Below are positions 18,124-28,235 of a DNA stretch of 64,000 bases, piece by piece. A program made the translations under genes and the position numbers. Source of the stretch: Parerythrobacter_A sp963799315 (GTDB lineage: Bacteria; Pseudomonadota; Alphaproteobacteria; Sphingomonadales; Sphingomonadaceae); contig CAWCWP010000001.1 of assembly GCA_963799315.1 (NCBI GenBank), positions 930,001-994,000 on the forward strand. Direction: 5' to 3'. Position 1 is the stretch's first letter. Each line of letters begins with the position of its first letter. The notes beneath the pieces are model-generated. The model ran no database searches. It saw nothing but the letters and a program-made list of their open reading frames with translations, and was not told where the DNA came from.

Positions 18124-19554
18124 TTATCCCAGAATGCTGGGGAACAGGCCCGTCACCAGGATCAGCGCCACTGCAATCGGGCACAGCCATGCGATCAGGA
18201 ACCGCCAGACCGTAAAGCCCAGCGGGCTGAGGCCGGTGACGGTGCGGACCATGTTGCGGTCCGCCCGCCAACCCACGAAAATCGCGGTCAGCAACGCGCC
18301 CACCGGCAGCATGATCTTTCCGGTAAAGCCGTCCACCGTGTCCAGTATGTCGGTATCGGCGAACAGCGGCCAGAAGCCTAGCGGGCGCACATCGGACCAC
18401 ACATTGTATCCCAGCAGGCAGGCGATCCCGACAAGGAATGCCGCGCCGCCGAATACCAGTGCCGAAGTGCTGCGCTTCATGCCCAGCTCGCCAATGCCGA
18501 AGGCGGTCGGCACTTCCAGCAGCGAGATCGAGCTGGTGACCGCCGCCACCATGATGAGGACGAAAAACGCGAACCCGATCAATGCGCCTGCGGGCATGGA
18601 CTGGAACGCGAACGGCAGGGACTGGAATACCAGCGTCGGCCCCGCCGCCGGGTCCAGGCCGACCGCGAACACGATGGGAAAGATCATCATCCCGGCCAGA
18701 AGCGCCACGCCGGTATCGGCGAACGCAATCGCGGCGGAAGTCGAGCCAAGGCCGGCGCCCTCGCGGATGTAGGAGCCGTAGGTTATCAACCCGGCCACGC
18801 CGAGTGACAGCGAAAACAGCGCCTGCCCTAGTGCGGAGTTGAGTACTTCGGGCGTCAGCTTGGACCAGTCCGGCGTGAACAGGAATGCCGTTGCCTGCGC
18901 CATGTCGCCTTCGATCGCGCCGTAGATCGTGATCGCCACCAGCAGTACGAAGAAGGCCGGCATCAGCCATGTCGCCGCTTTCTCGATACCGCCGCTGATT
19001 CCGCGCGCAACGATCCACAACGTCAGCCCCATGAAAGCGAAATGCATCGCCAGCAGCAGTGCCGGGTTGGCGAACAGGTCGCCCATGCGGCCCTGAACCA
19101 CCTCGCGGCTTTCGCCCGCCAGCGCGCCACGGAACGGGTCGCCGGAGACAATCGCCTGCGCAAGATCCGCGCCCATCACGCCGACGTAATACAGCACCCA
19201 GCCCGCAACGACGGAATAGAACGACAGGATCAGGAATGCGGCCAGCACGCCGATCAGGCCGACCCAGCTCCATGCAGGCGACACGCCCGAACCGGCGGCG
19301 ACGTTCTTGATGGATCCGACTGCATCGGTTTGTCCGCGACGGCCGATGAAAATCTCCGACAGGACCAGCGGCAGACCGAGCAGGAATACGCAGGCGATAT
19401 AAACAATGACGAAGGCCCCGCCTCCGCTCTCGCCCGCCAGCGTCGGAAATCGCCAGATATTGCCCAGCCCCACCGCCGCGCCGACAGCCGCGAGGATGAA
19501 GGCGGATCGCGAGGACCAGCCTTCCTTTGCAGATATTCCAGCAGCAGATGCCAT
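18124..19554 (-). CDS. Sodium-dependent neurotransmitter:sodium symporter (SNF) family transporter
   Basis: This 476-residue LeuT-fold membrane transporter is expected to carry amino acids or related solutes with sodium. The first membrane helix has the family sequence AVGLGNIWRFPTLAGE, whose unwound centre binds sodium and substrate, followed by GGGAFVIVYI. Further helices include SFYSVVAGWVLYYV, LSLGVAGLITYGSYI and VAAVTSSISLLEVP. I chose the start MASAAGISAKEGWSSR at 19554; the in-frame extension to 19794 overlaps the divergent panB region and is not family-like. The substrate cannot be predicted. Confidence 0.93.
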   Translation of the reverse strand: MASAAGISAKEGWSSRSAFILAAVGAAVGLGNIWRFPTLAGESGGGAFVIVYIACVFLLGLPLVLSEIFIGRRGQTDAVGSIKNVAAGSGVSPAWSWVGLIGVLAAFLILSFYSVVAGWVLYYVGVMGADLAQAIVSGDPFRGALAGESREVVQGRMGDLFANPALLLAMHFAFMGLTLWIVARGISGGIEKAATWLMPAFFVLLVAITIYGAIEGDMAQATAFLFTPDWSKLTPEVLNSALGQALFSLSLGVAGLITYGSYIREGAGLGSTSAAIAFADTGVALLAGMMIFPIVFAVGLDPAAGPTLVFQSLPFAFQSMPAGALIGFAFFVLIMVAAVTSSISLLEVPTAFGIGELGMKRSTSALVFGGAAFLVGIACLLGYNVWSDVRPLGFWPLFADTDILDTVDGFTGKIMLPVGALLTAIFVGWRADRNMVRTVTGLSPLGFTVWRFLIAWLCPIAVALILVTGLFPSILG

Positions 19555-19663
19555 GATCGTCCCGTCCCCGTCGTTTGCTGTACGCCACGCCTCATGCAGC
19601 GAACGGACAGCTTCGTCGAGGGAGGATTTGCGGGCGCGCCCCGGCACCGCTACGCCCGATACC

Positions 19664-20536
19664 ATGTCCACCACCTTCCAGATCGACACCGCGACCAGTC
19701 GCGCCACCCCCACACCCGCGCCGATGAAGCGACTGACCGTGCCCAAGATCCGCGCGCGAAAGGTCGACGGCGCAACGACGGAACCGCTGGTCATGCTGAC
19801 CGCCTACACCGCGCGACAGGCGCAGCTGCTTGATGCGCAATGCGACATGCTGCTGGTCGGTGATTCGCTGGGACAGGTGATCTACGGCCTGCCCTCCACT
19901 GTTCCCGTTACGCTCGACATGATGGCCAATCACGCCGCCGCCGTGGTGCGCGGTAGCCATCATGCGCTGGTGGTCGTCGATATGCCCTTCGGCAGCTACG
20001 AGGCGTCGCCCGAACAAGCCTTCGAAAGCGCGGCATTCCTGATGAAACAAAGCGGCGCGGCGGCGGTGAAGCTGGAAGGCGGCGCGGCGATGGCGGAGAC
20101 GGTCGCTTTCCTGAATGCGCGCGGCATTCCGGTGATGGGCCATGTCGGGCTGACCCCGCAGGCGGTCAATGTGCTAGGGGGATATGCTGCCCGCGGGCGC
20201 AGCGATGCCGAGGCGGACAAGATCGTCACCGACGCGAGGGCACTGGACGATGCTGGGGCCTTTGCCATCGTAATCGAAGGTGTGGTCGAGCCCATCGCCA
20301 TCGCCGCGACGCAGGCTGTCTCGGTGCCAACCATCGGCATCGGGGCGTCGGCACAGTGTGATGGGCAGGTGCTGGTTACGGAAGACATGCTCGGCATGTT
20401 CGAGCGGGTGCCGCGCTTCGTGAAGCGGTACGAGGATATCGCGCAAACCATCCAGCAGGCTGTCGAACGCTACGCCGGCGAAGTGCGCGACCGTAGTTTT
20501 CCAACCGACGACCAGACCTATCAACCCAAGGACTGA
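19664..20536 (+). CDS. panB: 3-methyl-2-oxobutanoate hydroxymethyltransferase PanB
   Basis: PanB is the first committed enzyme of pantothenate and CoA synthesis; it transfers a hydroxymethyl group from methylene-tetrahydrofolate to 2-oxoisovalerate. The TIM-barrel marks are VMLTAYTARQAQLLD, MLLVGDSLGQVIYG, DMPFGSYEAS, AVKLEGG, VMGHVGLTPQ and TIGIGASAQCDGQVLV. It has 290 residues from ATG 19664, including about 20 residues before the core. Its last 16 bases overlap the end of the convergent BASS transporter gene. Confidence 0.97.
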   Translation: MSTTFQIDTATSRATPTPAPMKRLTVPKIRARKVDGATTEPLVMLTAYTARQAQLLDAQCDMLLVGDSLGQVIYGLPSTVPVTLDMMANHAAAVVRGSHHALVVVDMPFGSYEASPEQAFESAAFLMKQSGAAAVKLEGGAAMAETVAFLNARGIPVMGHVGLTPQAVNVLGGYAARGRSDAEADKIVTDARALDDAGAFAIVIEGVVEPIAIAATQAVSVPTIGIGASAQCDGQVLVTEDMLGMFERVPRFVKRYEDIAQTIQQAVERYAGEVRDRSFPTDDQTYQPKD

Positions 20537-21510
20537 CTCTCCTGACGCCCGCGCAACATAGTCGATAGGGGTGCGGCGATCATCATTTGCAGCACATAAT
20601 ATAGCAACAGCGGCACGAGGATAAAGCCGGCCTGCGCGGGCGGGAACAGCAGGGCGGCCAGCGGCGCACCGACGGCGGCACTTTTTTGCGTCGCGGCAAA
20701 CAGGAATGCGCTGCGGTCGGCCGCCGGATAACGCAGCATCCGCGCCACGCCCCATGCGCCTCCGTTCGAGAAGGCGAGGAAGACCGCCACCATCGCGAGC
20801 ATCATCGCCCAGGCCGAAGCGGGAACCGCGCTGCCGATGCCCTGGATCACCGCACCGCTGATCGCGACATAGACCGCGATGCCGATGACGAACCGGTCCA
20901 GCCACACCGCGTTTTTCGCGTGATGCACGATCCATGCGCGAAACCAGTCCTGCGTCATCTGGCCCAGAAAGAACGGCAGGATCAGCAGTGTCGCGATGCG
21001 CACCGCCGTCTCCGATCCGACCGAAGCGGTGCCTGCTCCGCCCAGAACCGCGAAAATCGGGACCGTCACCAGCACGCCGAGCAGGTTGATCAGCGCCGCG
21101 CCGATCACCGACAGCGCAACATTCCCGCCCGCCAGCGTTGTGTAGGACGTAGCCGATTGAACGGTCGACGGCAGCGCGCCGAGATAGACGAACCCAAGCG
21201 CCAGCAGCGGCGGCAGGAAGGGTGCGGCCACGATGGACAGCAGATAGCCAGCCCCCGCCATAACTGGAAACACAAACACGGCGAGCGGCACGATGAAGCG
21301 CCAGTTCGCCAGACCAGCGCGGATATCGCGTCGTGCAATCCGCAGGCCGTTCACGAAGAACAGGACGAAGATCGCCGCATTGGACAGCATCTGCGCCGCC
21401 TCGCGCCAGACACCGGCGGCAGGCAGCACGATGGCACCCAGTAGCGACAGCGCGAGGACGCGCATCATCGGATCGCGCAGGAAGATGGCGGGGCTCATGC
21501 TGGAACTCAT
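20521..21510 (-). CDS. Bile acid:sodium symporter family (BASS) transporter
   Basis: This 329-residue protein has about ten membrane helices, of the SBF-like (PF13593) kind related to sodium-coupled organic anion transporters such as ArsB/Acr3 and BASS. Typical sequences are FFVNGLRIARRDIRAG, YLGALPSTVQSATSYTTLAGGN and ATQKSAAVGAPLAALLFPP; the two crossover segments (PSTVQS, TQKSAAVG) are the expected substrate region. The substrate is unknown. The gene overlaps the 3' end of panB by 16 bases, tail to tail. Confidence 0.9.
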   Translation of the reverse strand: MSSSMSPAIFLRDPMMRVLALSLLGAIVLPAAGVWREAAQMLSNAAIFVLFFVNGLRIARRDIRAGLANWRFIVPLAVFVFPVMAGAGYLLSIVAAPFLPPLLALGFVYLGALPSTVQSATSYTTLAGGNVALSVIGAALINLLGVLVTVPIFAVLGGAGTASVGSETAVRIATLLILPFFLGQMTQDWFRAWIVHHAKNAVWLDRFVIGIAVYVAISGAVIQGIGSAVPASAWAMMLAMVAVFLAFSNGGAWGVARMLRYPAADRSAFLFAATQKSAAVGAPLAALLFPPAQAGFILVPLLLYYVLQMMIAAPLSTMLRGRQESQSLG

Positions 21511-21556
21511 TACGGGCGCGATGGCGGGTCGCCGCGAAGCTGTCGAGTGGGCGCGC

Positions 21557-23332
21557 CTAGCGAGTAAGCGCCTTGGCTTTCAAGGCAGCGATTTCGGCAG
21601 CATCGGAATCGGGGTCGATCTCCGCGTACAGTTCCGCCAGCAGACGCGCCGCATCGCCATTCATCGGCAGCATGTCGTGGGTAGTTTCCGCAAACAGAAC
21701 GGCGGCTTCCAGATCGCCAGTCTGCCGCGCAATTTCGGCGCGCAGCAGCAGCAGCGATGCATCGCGCGCCGCACCTGTCGCAAGCACGGTGTCGGCATAC
21801 CTTGCGGCCATGTCCCAGTCACCCCGCATGGCGGCATATTGGGCGAGCATGGTCAGCGCCTCGATGTTGAACGGTTGTCCGCTGATGAACCATTGTAGCG
21901 TTTGCGCGCTTTCGTCCGGCTGGCCAGACGATGCCAGCAGCGCGGCTGTCTTGTAGGCGATGGGCCAGCTATTGCGGATTTCGGCGGCGGCACGGAAGCT
22001 GGCCAGCGCGTCTTTGCTCGCACCAGCGGCGAGCCGCGTATCGGCAAGCAGAACGCGCGCATCGCCGCTGCCCGAGAACCGCTTTTCGAACCGCTGCGCC
22101 GTCGCAACCGCGCGCTTGGCTTGCTTCTGCGTTATCGCCGCGCGCACGAAGCGCAGCGCATCGGTGCCGCTGTCGAGATCCTTTGTGGCTGCAATCGCCA
22201 GCGGAGTGTTGTCGCCGATGGTTGCAAAGGGCGGGCGACCCAGTTGCGCGCTGCGATCCACGAGGGCTGCGGCGGCTTTGCGGTCGCCCAGCGCCTCGTA
22301 GGAGCGCGCCACCAGCGTTTGCAGATAGGGTGAAGCGGAGGCCCGTTTCGCCCGGTCGCCGAAGACCGACACCAGCTCGCGATCATTGCGCCCCAGCGAC
22401 AATGCACGCGCCAGCAACAGCGAAACGCGGCGGTTGTCGGGCTGCTGCGCGTCCAGCTTGGCCAGTTCCGCTGCGGCGCTGGCATAGTTGCCTTGCTCGA
22501 TACCGATAATGCCCGACAGCAGCAGCGCGGCAGGCACGTTGCGGTCCACGAAACCGCTGCGTTGCAGCAGACGGTTGGCCAACGCATAATTCCCCGCCCG
22601 CGCCGCAAGCACGGATTGCAGGTAAAATGCTTTACGGTTGCCGGGATCGACCCTTACCAGATGGCGGACAGCAACCAGCATATCGCGCGCACGGCCTGTT
22701 TCTCCCAGCGATGCCGCGTAATCGCCCAGCAGTTCGGGATCGTCGGGGTTCGCGTCCAGCGCGCGTTCGAACCAGCCAAGCGCCGCGGCGGCACCTTCGG
22801 TGTCGCGGATCAGACGTCCGCGCAGGGCCAGCGCCTCGGCATCGTCCGGGCCAAGCTCCAGCGCGCGCGCGGCGGCGTCGAAGGCCTGCACCTGCTCCCC
22901 TCCGCGATAGCGCAGCCGCGCGATATCGACCCACAGCCCCGCGTCCTCGCCGCCCGCACCAATGGCACGGTCGAATGCCTGACCGGCGGCGGGCAGGTTG
23001 CCGTCCTCCATTTCGAGGCGGCCGAGCATGTGGAAACCGTGCGAGGCAGTATCTTCCGAAAATTTTCCTTCGCCCAGCCAATATCGCGCTTCGGCAAAGT
23101 TCGCCTGCAACAGCTCGCTTTGCCCCAGATAGGGCGCGAGCATGTCGCGGTCGGCACCCTCTTCCAGCAGACCGCGCAACTGCGCCTCCGCCGCCACGCC
23201 GTCGCCGCGCTGCAAGGTTGCGATCGCAACGTCGATCGGATTTGCCTCCGTCGCCGCATCGGAACACCCTGCCAGCACCAGCAGCAGGGCGAGCACGGGT
23301 GCTAATGCTAGGCGTTCACGCCTGAAGGTCAT
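21557..23332 (-). CDS. TPR-repeat lipoprotein of the PrsK/PrsR exopolysaccharide locus
   Basis: This 591-residue predicted lipoprotein (lipobox LAGC, Cys23) is built of tetratricopeptide repeats from about residue 30 to the end, for example AAGQAFDRAIGAGGEDAGLW, AAALGWFERALDANPDDPEL and LASFRAAAEIRNSWPIAYKT. It fits the PrsT-like TPR proteins encoded with exosortase-type export systems, probably an assembly platform at the cell envelope. It begins inside the last codons of prsR (17-base overlap), so the two are translationally coupled. I see no PEP-CTERM signal on it. Confidence 0.88.
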   Translation of the reverse strand: MTFRRERLALAPVLALLLVLAGCSDAATEANPIDVAIATLQRGDGVAAEAQLRGLLEEGADRDMLAPYLGQSELLQANFAEARYWLGEGKFSEDTASHGFHMLGRLEMEDGNLPAAGQAFDRAIGAGGEDAGLWVDIARLRYRGGEQVQAFDAAARALELGPDDAEALALRGRLIRDTEGAAAALGWFERALDANPDDPELLGDYAASLGETGRARDMLVAVRHLVRVDPGNRKAFYLQSVLAARAGNYALANRLLQRSGFVDRNVPAALLLSGIIGIEQGNYASAAAELAKLDAQQPDNRRVSLLLARALSLGRNDRELVSVFGDRAKRASASPYLQTLVARSYEALGDRKAAAALVDRSAQLGRPPFATIGDNTPLAIAATKDLDSGTDALRFVRAAITQKQAKRAVATAQRFEKRFSGSGDARVLLADTRLAAGASKDALASFRAAAEIRNSWPIAYKTAALLASSGQPDESAQTLQWFISGQPFNIEALTMLAQYAAMRGDWDMAARYADTVLATGAARDASLLLLRAEIARQTGDLEAAVLFAETTHDMLPMNGDAARLLAELYAEIDPDSDAAEIAALKAKALTR

Positions 23333-24680
23333 ACTGCTTCAGCAGGTCGTAAAGCGTGGGCCGGCTGATCCCCAGCAGCTTGGACGATTTGGAGATATTG
23401 CCTTCGCTGCGAGCGAGTGCATGGCGGATCATCTTGCGATCCACCTGCTCGCGCGCGGTTTTGAGGTTGAGGACATCGTCCGCTTCATCATCCGTTTCGC
23501 CAAGGTCCAGGTCATCGGCAACAACCAGCTTGGCGTCGCACATGATGACGGCGCGTTTGACCCGGTTTTCCAGCTCGCGGACATTGCCCGGCCACGGCCA
23601 TCCGTCGATGGTCGCCAGCGCGTCGGGCGCGAAGCCCTTTACCTGCGGGTTCATTTCGGTGGCGAAGCGGTTGAGGAAATGCTTGGCCAGCAGCGTCGCA
23701 TCGCCGGGGCGTTCGGCAAGGCCGGGAATGCGGACAACGATTTCGGCGAGGCGATAGAACAGGTCTTCGCGAAACGCGCCCTCCCCGATCATCGTTTCCA
23801 GGTTCTGGTGCGTGGCACAGACGATGCGCGTGTCCACTGAGATGGTCTTTCGCCCGCCAATGCGTTCGATGGTCCGTTCCTGCAAAAAGCGCAGCAGCTT
23901 GACCTGCAAGGGCAGCGGGATGTCGCCGACTTCGTCGAGGAACAGCGTGCCGTCATGCGCCTGCTCGATCTTGCCTTCGGTGGTCTTGACCGCGCCGGTA
24001 AATGCGCCCTTTTCGTGCCCGAACAGCTCGCTTTCCAGCAGGTTTTCCGGGATCGCGGCGCAGTTGATCGCGACGAATGCGCCGTTCCGCCGGTTGCTGG
24101 CATCGTGCAGCCCGCGCGCCAGCAATTCCTTGCCCGTCCCGCTCGCGCCCAGCAGCATCAGCGAGGCGTTGGTGTCCGCCACCCGCTCGATGGTGCGCGC
24201 GACTTTCACCATTTCTGGCGCGGCGGTGATGAGCGTGCCCAGCACCGTCTTGTCGTCCTGCGCGCGGGTGGCGAGCCGGCGGTTTTCCTCTTCGATCAGG
24301 TGCAGGTTCAGCGCGCGCCGGACAATAAGCCCCAGCGCGTCGATATCGACCGGCTTCTGGTAGAAGTCATACGCCCCGCGCTCGATCGCCTGCAACGCGC
24401 TTTCGCGCGCGCCATGGCCGCTGGCGACGATGACCTTGGTGTCGGGTTTCAGCCGCATGATTTCGTCCAGCACGGCAAAGCCTTCGGTGGTGCCGTCGGG
24501 GTCCGGCGGCAGGCCGAGGTCGAGCGTCACGATGGCCGGTTCGTCCGAACGCAATGCGGCCAGCGCAGCGGCACGGTCGCCGACGATGGTGACGTCGAAA
24601 TCCTCATAGGCCCACTTCAACTGTGCCTGCAGGCCGGGGTCATCCTCCACCACCAGCAATTTGTGTCGAACATCCGCCAT
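23316..24680 (-). CDS. prsR: PEP-CTERM-box sigma-54-dependent response regulator PrsR
   Basis: This 454-residue NtrC-type activator belongs to the XrtA/PEP-CTERM system. The receiver domain (residues 8-120) has LVVEDDPG and the acceptor Asp in IVTLDLGLP. The AAA+ domain has Walker A GASGTGKE, the sigma-54 contact loop GAFTGA and Walker B GTLFLDEVGD. A Fis-type helix-turn-helix ends the protein (ISKSSKLLGISRPTLYDLLKQY). It is expected to act with RpoN on exopolysaccharide or protein-sorting genes once phosphorylated by PrsK. Its ATG shares a base with the prsK stop. Confidence 0.96.
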   Translation of the reverse strand: MADVRHKLLVVEDDPGLQAQLKWAYEDFDVTIVGDRAAALAALRSDEPAIVTLDLGLPPDPDGTTEGFAVLDEIMRLKPDTKVIVASGHGARESALQAIERGAYDFYQKPVDIDALGLIVRRALNLHLIEEENRRLATRAQDDKTVLGTLITAAPEMVKVARTIERVADTNASLMLLGASGTGKELLARGLHDASNRRNGAFVAINCAAIPENLLESELFGHEKGAFTGAVKTTEGKIEQAHDGTLFLDEVGDIPLPLQVKLLRFLQERTIERIGGRKTISVDTRIVCATHQNLETMIGEGAFREDLFYRLAEIVVRIPGLAERPGDATLLAKHFLNRFATEMNPQVKGFAPDALATIDGWPWPGNVRELENRVKRAVIMCDAKLVVADDLDLGETDDEADDVLNLKTAREQVDRKMIRHALARSEGNISKSSKLLGISRPTLYDLLKQYDLQA

Positions 24681-26785
24681 CAGGCCGCCCTTTCCAGCGC
24701 CGCATCGGCACCTGCATTTGCCAATGGCAGGGTCAGCGTGAAGCGCGTACCCAGCCCTTCGCGCGATTCCACATCGAGCCGCCCGCCCATTGCCGCGATC
24801 AGCTCGCGCGCTTCCAAGGCACCGATGCCGAACCCGCCCTGCTTGCTCGATACGAAGGGCTTGAACAGCCCGTTGCGCACGAACTCCGCCGTCATGCCGC
24901 AGCCGGAATCGATCAGCTCGATCCGCGCCTTCTCGCCATTCTCGCTCAGGTCGAGCAGCACGGGCATGTCTGCCGCGCTTGCATCGACCGCGTTCTGCAC
25001 CAGATGGACCAGCGCCTGTTCCAGCGTTTCGGCATCGGCGCAGACCGTCACCGGCGCAGCGTCCAGCAGCGTTACCGGATGCGCGCCGGTAAATTGCGCC
25101 ACCACCCGTTGCGCCAGCGCCGTCAGGTCCACCGGTGCGCGCGCAGCCGTCGGGTTCGCGCCATAGCGGTTCAGCCGCGCCAGCAGCGCATTCAGCTTGT
25201 CCGCACTGTTGCGCAGCGTGACCAGCATATCGGCGCGAAACTCCGGCTTGTCGGCATGGCGTTCCGCATTGCGCGACAGCAGCGCGAGCTGGCTCGCCAG
25301 GTTCTTGATATCGTGCATGACGAACGCGATGCGGCGGTTGAATTCATCGAACCGCGCCGCTTCCATCAGCGCCACCTGCCCCGATTGTTCTGCCAGATAG
25401 CTGGCAAGCTGTTGGCCGACCACGCGCAGCAGGTCGAAATCTTCCCAGTCCAGACGCCGCGCCTCGTCGGGCCGGGCCAGCACGATGAAGCCGGTCAGCC
25501 GGTCGAAATGCAGCAGCGGCACGATGGCCCACGCCTTGCGCTCGGCCAGCAGCCAGTCGGGGATGATCGCACCCGCTTCTTCCGACCCGTCCGCGCTGCG
25601 TAATTCGTCGATATCGGCAATAAAGGTCTGCCCGTCGAAAATGGTCGCAAGGTCTTCGGGAATGGAAGCGGCGGGCACATCGATTTCCGCCCATTTCCAG
25701 CGCGCCGCGATCTGCATCTGCGCGGTATCGTCGCGCAGAAACAGCAGGCCGCCGGGGCTGTCGGTGATGTCCGCCATCGCCTTGATCGCACGCTCCTGCA
25801 ACGATTGGCTTCCCCCGTCGTCGCGCCCGATGGTCTGTGTGAAGCGCAGCCATTCCGCCCGGTAATCGTAGCGATGCTTGAACATGTGCTTGATCGCGGT
25901 GACGCGCACCCACGCGCGCAGTTTCTGTGAGGGCAGCCACAGCAGCGCCACGACCGTCGCCGCGAATACGAAGCCGACCTGTATCAGCCGCCCGAAATCG
26001 CCGCCGACCAGCGACAATGACTGCGCAATCGCCGCCATCAGCAGGATGTAGGTCGAGATGACCAGCAGCGAGAGCGTCTGGAACGCAACCGAACGTGACG
26101 GTCGCAGACGCAGATGCGCCACGCCCTTCACCGCCCCGATCGCCAGCGGCACCGCGACGATGGCGATGACGATGCCGCGCGTCGCCGCCAGTTCTACGGG
26201 GACCGTGCCGCCAAGATAGGAGACGAGGTAGTAATTGAGGTCGAACGCCCACAGCGTGCCGAATGCCGCCGCGGTCCAGCGCAGCACATCACGCATGGAC
26301 TGCGCCGCGCCGACATAGAGATTGTGCAACAGCACCAGCGCGCCGACCGCCACCAGCACGCGGAACATCGCATTGACCTGGAAAAAGGCGGCAGACAGTG
26401 CGGGCACGTCGAGTATGCGCGCGCCGATCACCACCAGCACGATCTGCAACGCCTCCACGAAGACCAGCGCCCAGATCATCGGCCTGATCTGCGGCAGGCT
26501 TTCGTGCCGCCCGTCATTGGCGAACAGGCGATACAGCACCGCGATCCACGCGACATTGCGCGCAACCTCCACCAGCGCCGTGCCCGCCACCAGCGGACCA
26601 TAGGCCGCATGGCACAGCGCCCACAGCGCCGTGAGCACCAGCGCCACGATCAGCGTGTTGCGATCCGTCCGCGCCCTGTCGCCGCGCTGCGCGATCCAGC
26701 CTGCCGCCACGAACGCGGCAGCCGCACCCGTCAGGTGCATGGCAAAAGCGAGGAACTGCCAGACCAGCGCGCTTTGCCCCGTCAT
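24680..26785 (-). CDS. prsK: XrtA/PEP-CTERM system histidine kinase PrsK
   Basis: This 701-residue membrane sensor kinase is the partner of PrsR. About ten N-terminal membrane helices span residues 5-315 and a GAF-like region follows (about 370-510). The dimerisation box is FVMHDIKNLASQLALLSRNAE, with the phospho-accepting His. The ATPase boxes are LVQNAVDAS, DSGCGMT and GGFGIGALEARELI. I chose the start MTGQSALVWQF at 26785, which overlaps the stop of the sugar transferase; the longer upstream frame runs antiframe through that gene and is rejected. Confidence 0.95.
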   Translation of the reverse strand: MTGQSALVWQFLAFAMHLTGAAAAFVAAGWIAQRGDRARTDRNTLIVALVLTALWALCHAAYGPLVAGTALVEVARNVAWIAVLYRLFANDGRHESLPQIRPMIWALVFVEALQIVLVVIGARILDVPALSAAFFQVNAMFRVLVAVGALVLLHNLYVGAAQSMRDVLRWTAAAFGTLWAFDLNYYLVSYLGGTVPVELAATRGIVIAIVAVPLAIGAVKGVAHLRLRPSRSVAFQTLSLLVISTYILLMAAIAQSLSLVGGDFGRLIQVGFVFAATVVALLWLPSQKLRAWVRVTAIKHMFKHRYDYRAEWLRFTQTIGRDDGGSQSLQERAIKAMADITDSPGGLLFLRDDTAQMQIAARWKWAEIDVPAASIPEDLATIFDGQTFIADIDELRSADGSEEAGAIIPDWLLAERKAWAIVPLLHFDRLTGFIVLARPDEARRLDWEDFDLLRVVGQQLASYLAEQSGQVALMEAARFDEFNRRIAFVMHDIKNLASQLALLSRNAERHADKPEFRADMLVTLRNSADKLNALLARLNRYGANPTAARAPVDLTALAQRVVAQFTGAHPVTLLDAAPVTVCADAETLEQALVHLVQNAVDASAADMPVLLDLSENGEKARIELIDSGCGMTAEFVRNGLFKPFVSSKQGGFGIGALEARELIAAMGGRLDVESREGLGTRFTLTLPLANAGADAALERAA

Positions 26786-28167
26786 CGCGCGCCCTCCGGC
26801 CACAACACCACGCGCAATGTTTGCAGCAGGATCAGCAGGTCGAGGAAAGGCGTGTAGTTCTTCGCGTAATAAAGGTCGTATTCCAGCTTGTGCCGCGAAT
26901 CCTCGATGCTGGCGCCATAGGGATAATTGATCTGCGCCCAGCCCGTGATGCCGGGCTTCACCATGTGCCGTTCCGCATAATAGGGCAGCTGGTCTTCCAG
27001 CTCGTCCACGAATTTGGGCACTTCCGGGCGCGGGCCGACGAAGCTCATCTCGCCTTTCAGCACGCTCCACGTCTGCGGCAATTCGTCGATACGCACCTTG
27101 CGGATGAACTTGCCGAGCCGGGTGATGCGCGGGTCATCCTTGCACGCCCATTTCGCGCCGTCTTTCTCGGCATCGGTGCGCATGGAGCGCAGCTTGATAA
27201 CCTCGAACCCCTGACCGAACAGGCCGATGCGCTTTTGCCGGAAGAACGCCGGACCGGAACTGTCCAGCTTCACCAGCACTGCAAACAGCGCGATAAGCGG
27301 CGCGGTCAGCAACAACAGCAGGCCGCTCGCACCGATGTCGAATACGCGCTTTGCCGCACTAGAAATCATGCGTCCCGAACTGAAGCCATCGGAAAATATC
27401 AGCCAGCTGGGGTTGAGCGAATCCAGATCGACGCGCCCCGTCTCGCGTTCCATGAAGCTGCTGAAATCATTGACGTGGACGCCGGTGGTCTTGATGCGCA
27501 GCAAGTCCTTCAGCGGCAGCGCGTTGCGCCGTTCCTCCAGCGCCAGCACCACTTCGCTGGCGGCCAGATTGTCCACGAACCGGTCGAGGTTGTGGATTGC
27601 ATCGCGGGCAATGGCTTCCTTCACCACGCGGTTCGCATCGCTCATCGCGATATAGGACACGATGGCAAAGCCGGAACCGGCCCGCTCGCTCAGTTCCTTC
27701 AGGCGCGCGGCACGCATCCCCGCACCCAGCACTACTACGCGACGGCGGAATGCAGCGCCGCCATTGAACGCGCCGATGACCGAACGCGCGAAGATCAACG
27801 CCACGATAGCCAGTGCCATCGCGTAAACTAGCGTCGAGCGCCAGAACGCGACACCCGGCAGGATGTAATCGATAACGGACAAAGCGATAATGCCGAGGCT
27901 GACCGCGACAAGCAGCCGCGCGCAGGCAAACCGCAGCGAGCGCAGGGCTTCGCTGCCATATACACCCACCGCGATCATGGCGGTCCAGACCGTGACGGCA
28001 AACCCGGCAACGGGCACGATACGGTCGATCAGCAATCCGGGTGCCATGCCGATCTGGCTAGCGCGCAACTGCCACGCAATCTCGCCTGCCAGCAGCAGCA
28101 GGACGACATCCACCAGTGCCAGTAGAATCACGGCGTGCGGGATGTAGTGTTTGAAAAGGCGGATCAT
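26782..28167 (-). CDS. XrtA/PEP-CTERM system undecaprenyl-phosphate sugar transferase (TIGR03013 type)
   Basis: This 461-residue polyprenyl-phosphate sugar-1-phosphate transferase starts an exopolysaccharide repeat unit on the membrane carrier. There are four N-terminal membrane helices, a Rossmann-like middle (VVVLGAGMRAARL), and the C-terminal bacterial sugar transferase domain with KRVFDIGASGLLLLLTAPL, KLRSMRTDAE, RKVRIDELPQTWSVLKG and MSFVGPRPEVPKF. It is first in a four-gene overlapping operon with prsK, prsR and the TPR lipoprotein. No exosortase gene is in the window. Confidence 0.95.
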   Translation of the reverse strand: MIRLFKHYIPHAVILLALVDVVLLLLAGEIAWQLRASQIGMAPGLLIDRIVPVAGFAVTVWTAMIAVGVYGSEALRSLRFACARLLVAVSLGIIALSVIDYILPGVAFWRSTLVYAMALAIVALIFARSVIGAFNGGAAFRRRVVVLGAGMRAARLKELSERAGSGFAIVSYIAMSDANRVVKEAIARDAIHNLDRFVDNLAASEVVLALEERRNALPLKDLLRIKTTGVHVNDFSSFMERETGRVDLDSLNPSWLIFSDGFSSGRMISSAAKRVFDIGASGLLLLLTAPLIALFAVLVKLDSSGPAFFRQKRIGLFGQGFEVIKLRSMRTDAEKDGAKWACKDDPRITRLGKFIRKVRIDELPQTWSVLKGEMSFVGPRPEVPKFVDELEDQLPYYAERHMVKPGITGWAQINYPYGASIEDSRHKLEYDLYYAKNYTPFLDLLILLQTLRVVLWPEGAR

Positions 28168-28235
28168 GGTGGTGTGCGAAATCCTGGCGGAAGCAATGGC
28201 GCCGCCGTTACCTATCGCTAAACCATGAAATGTCG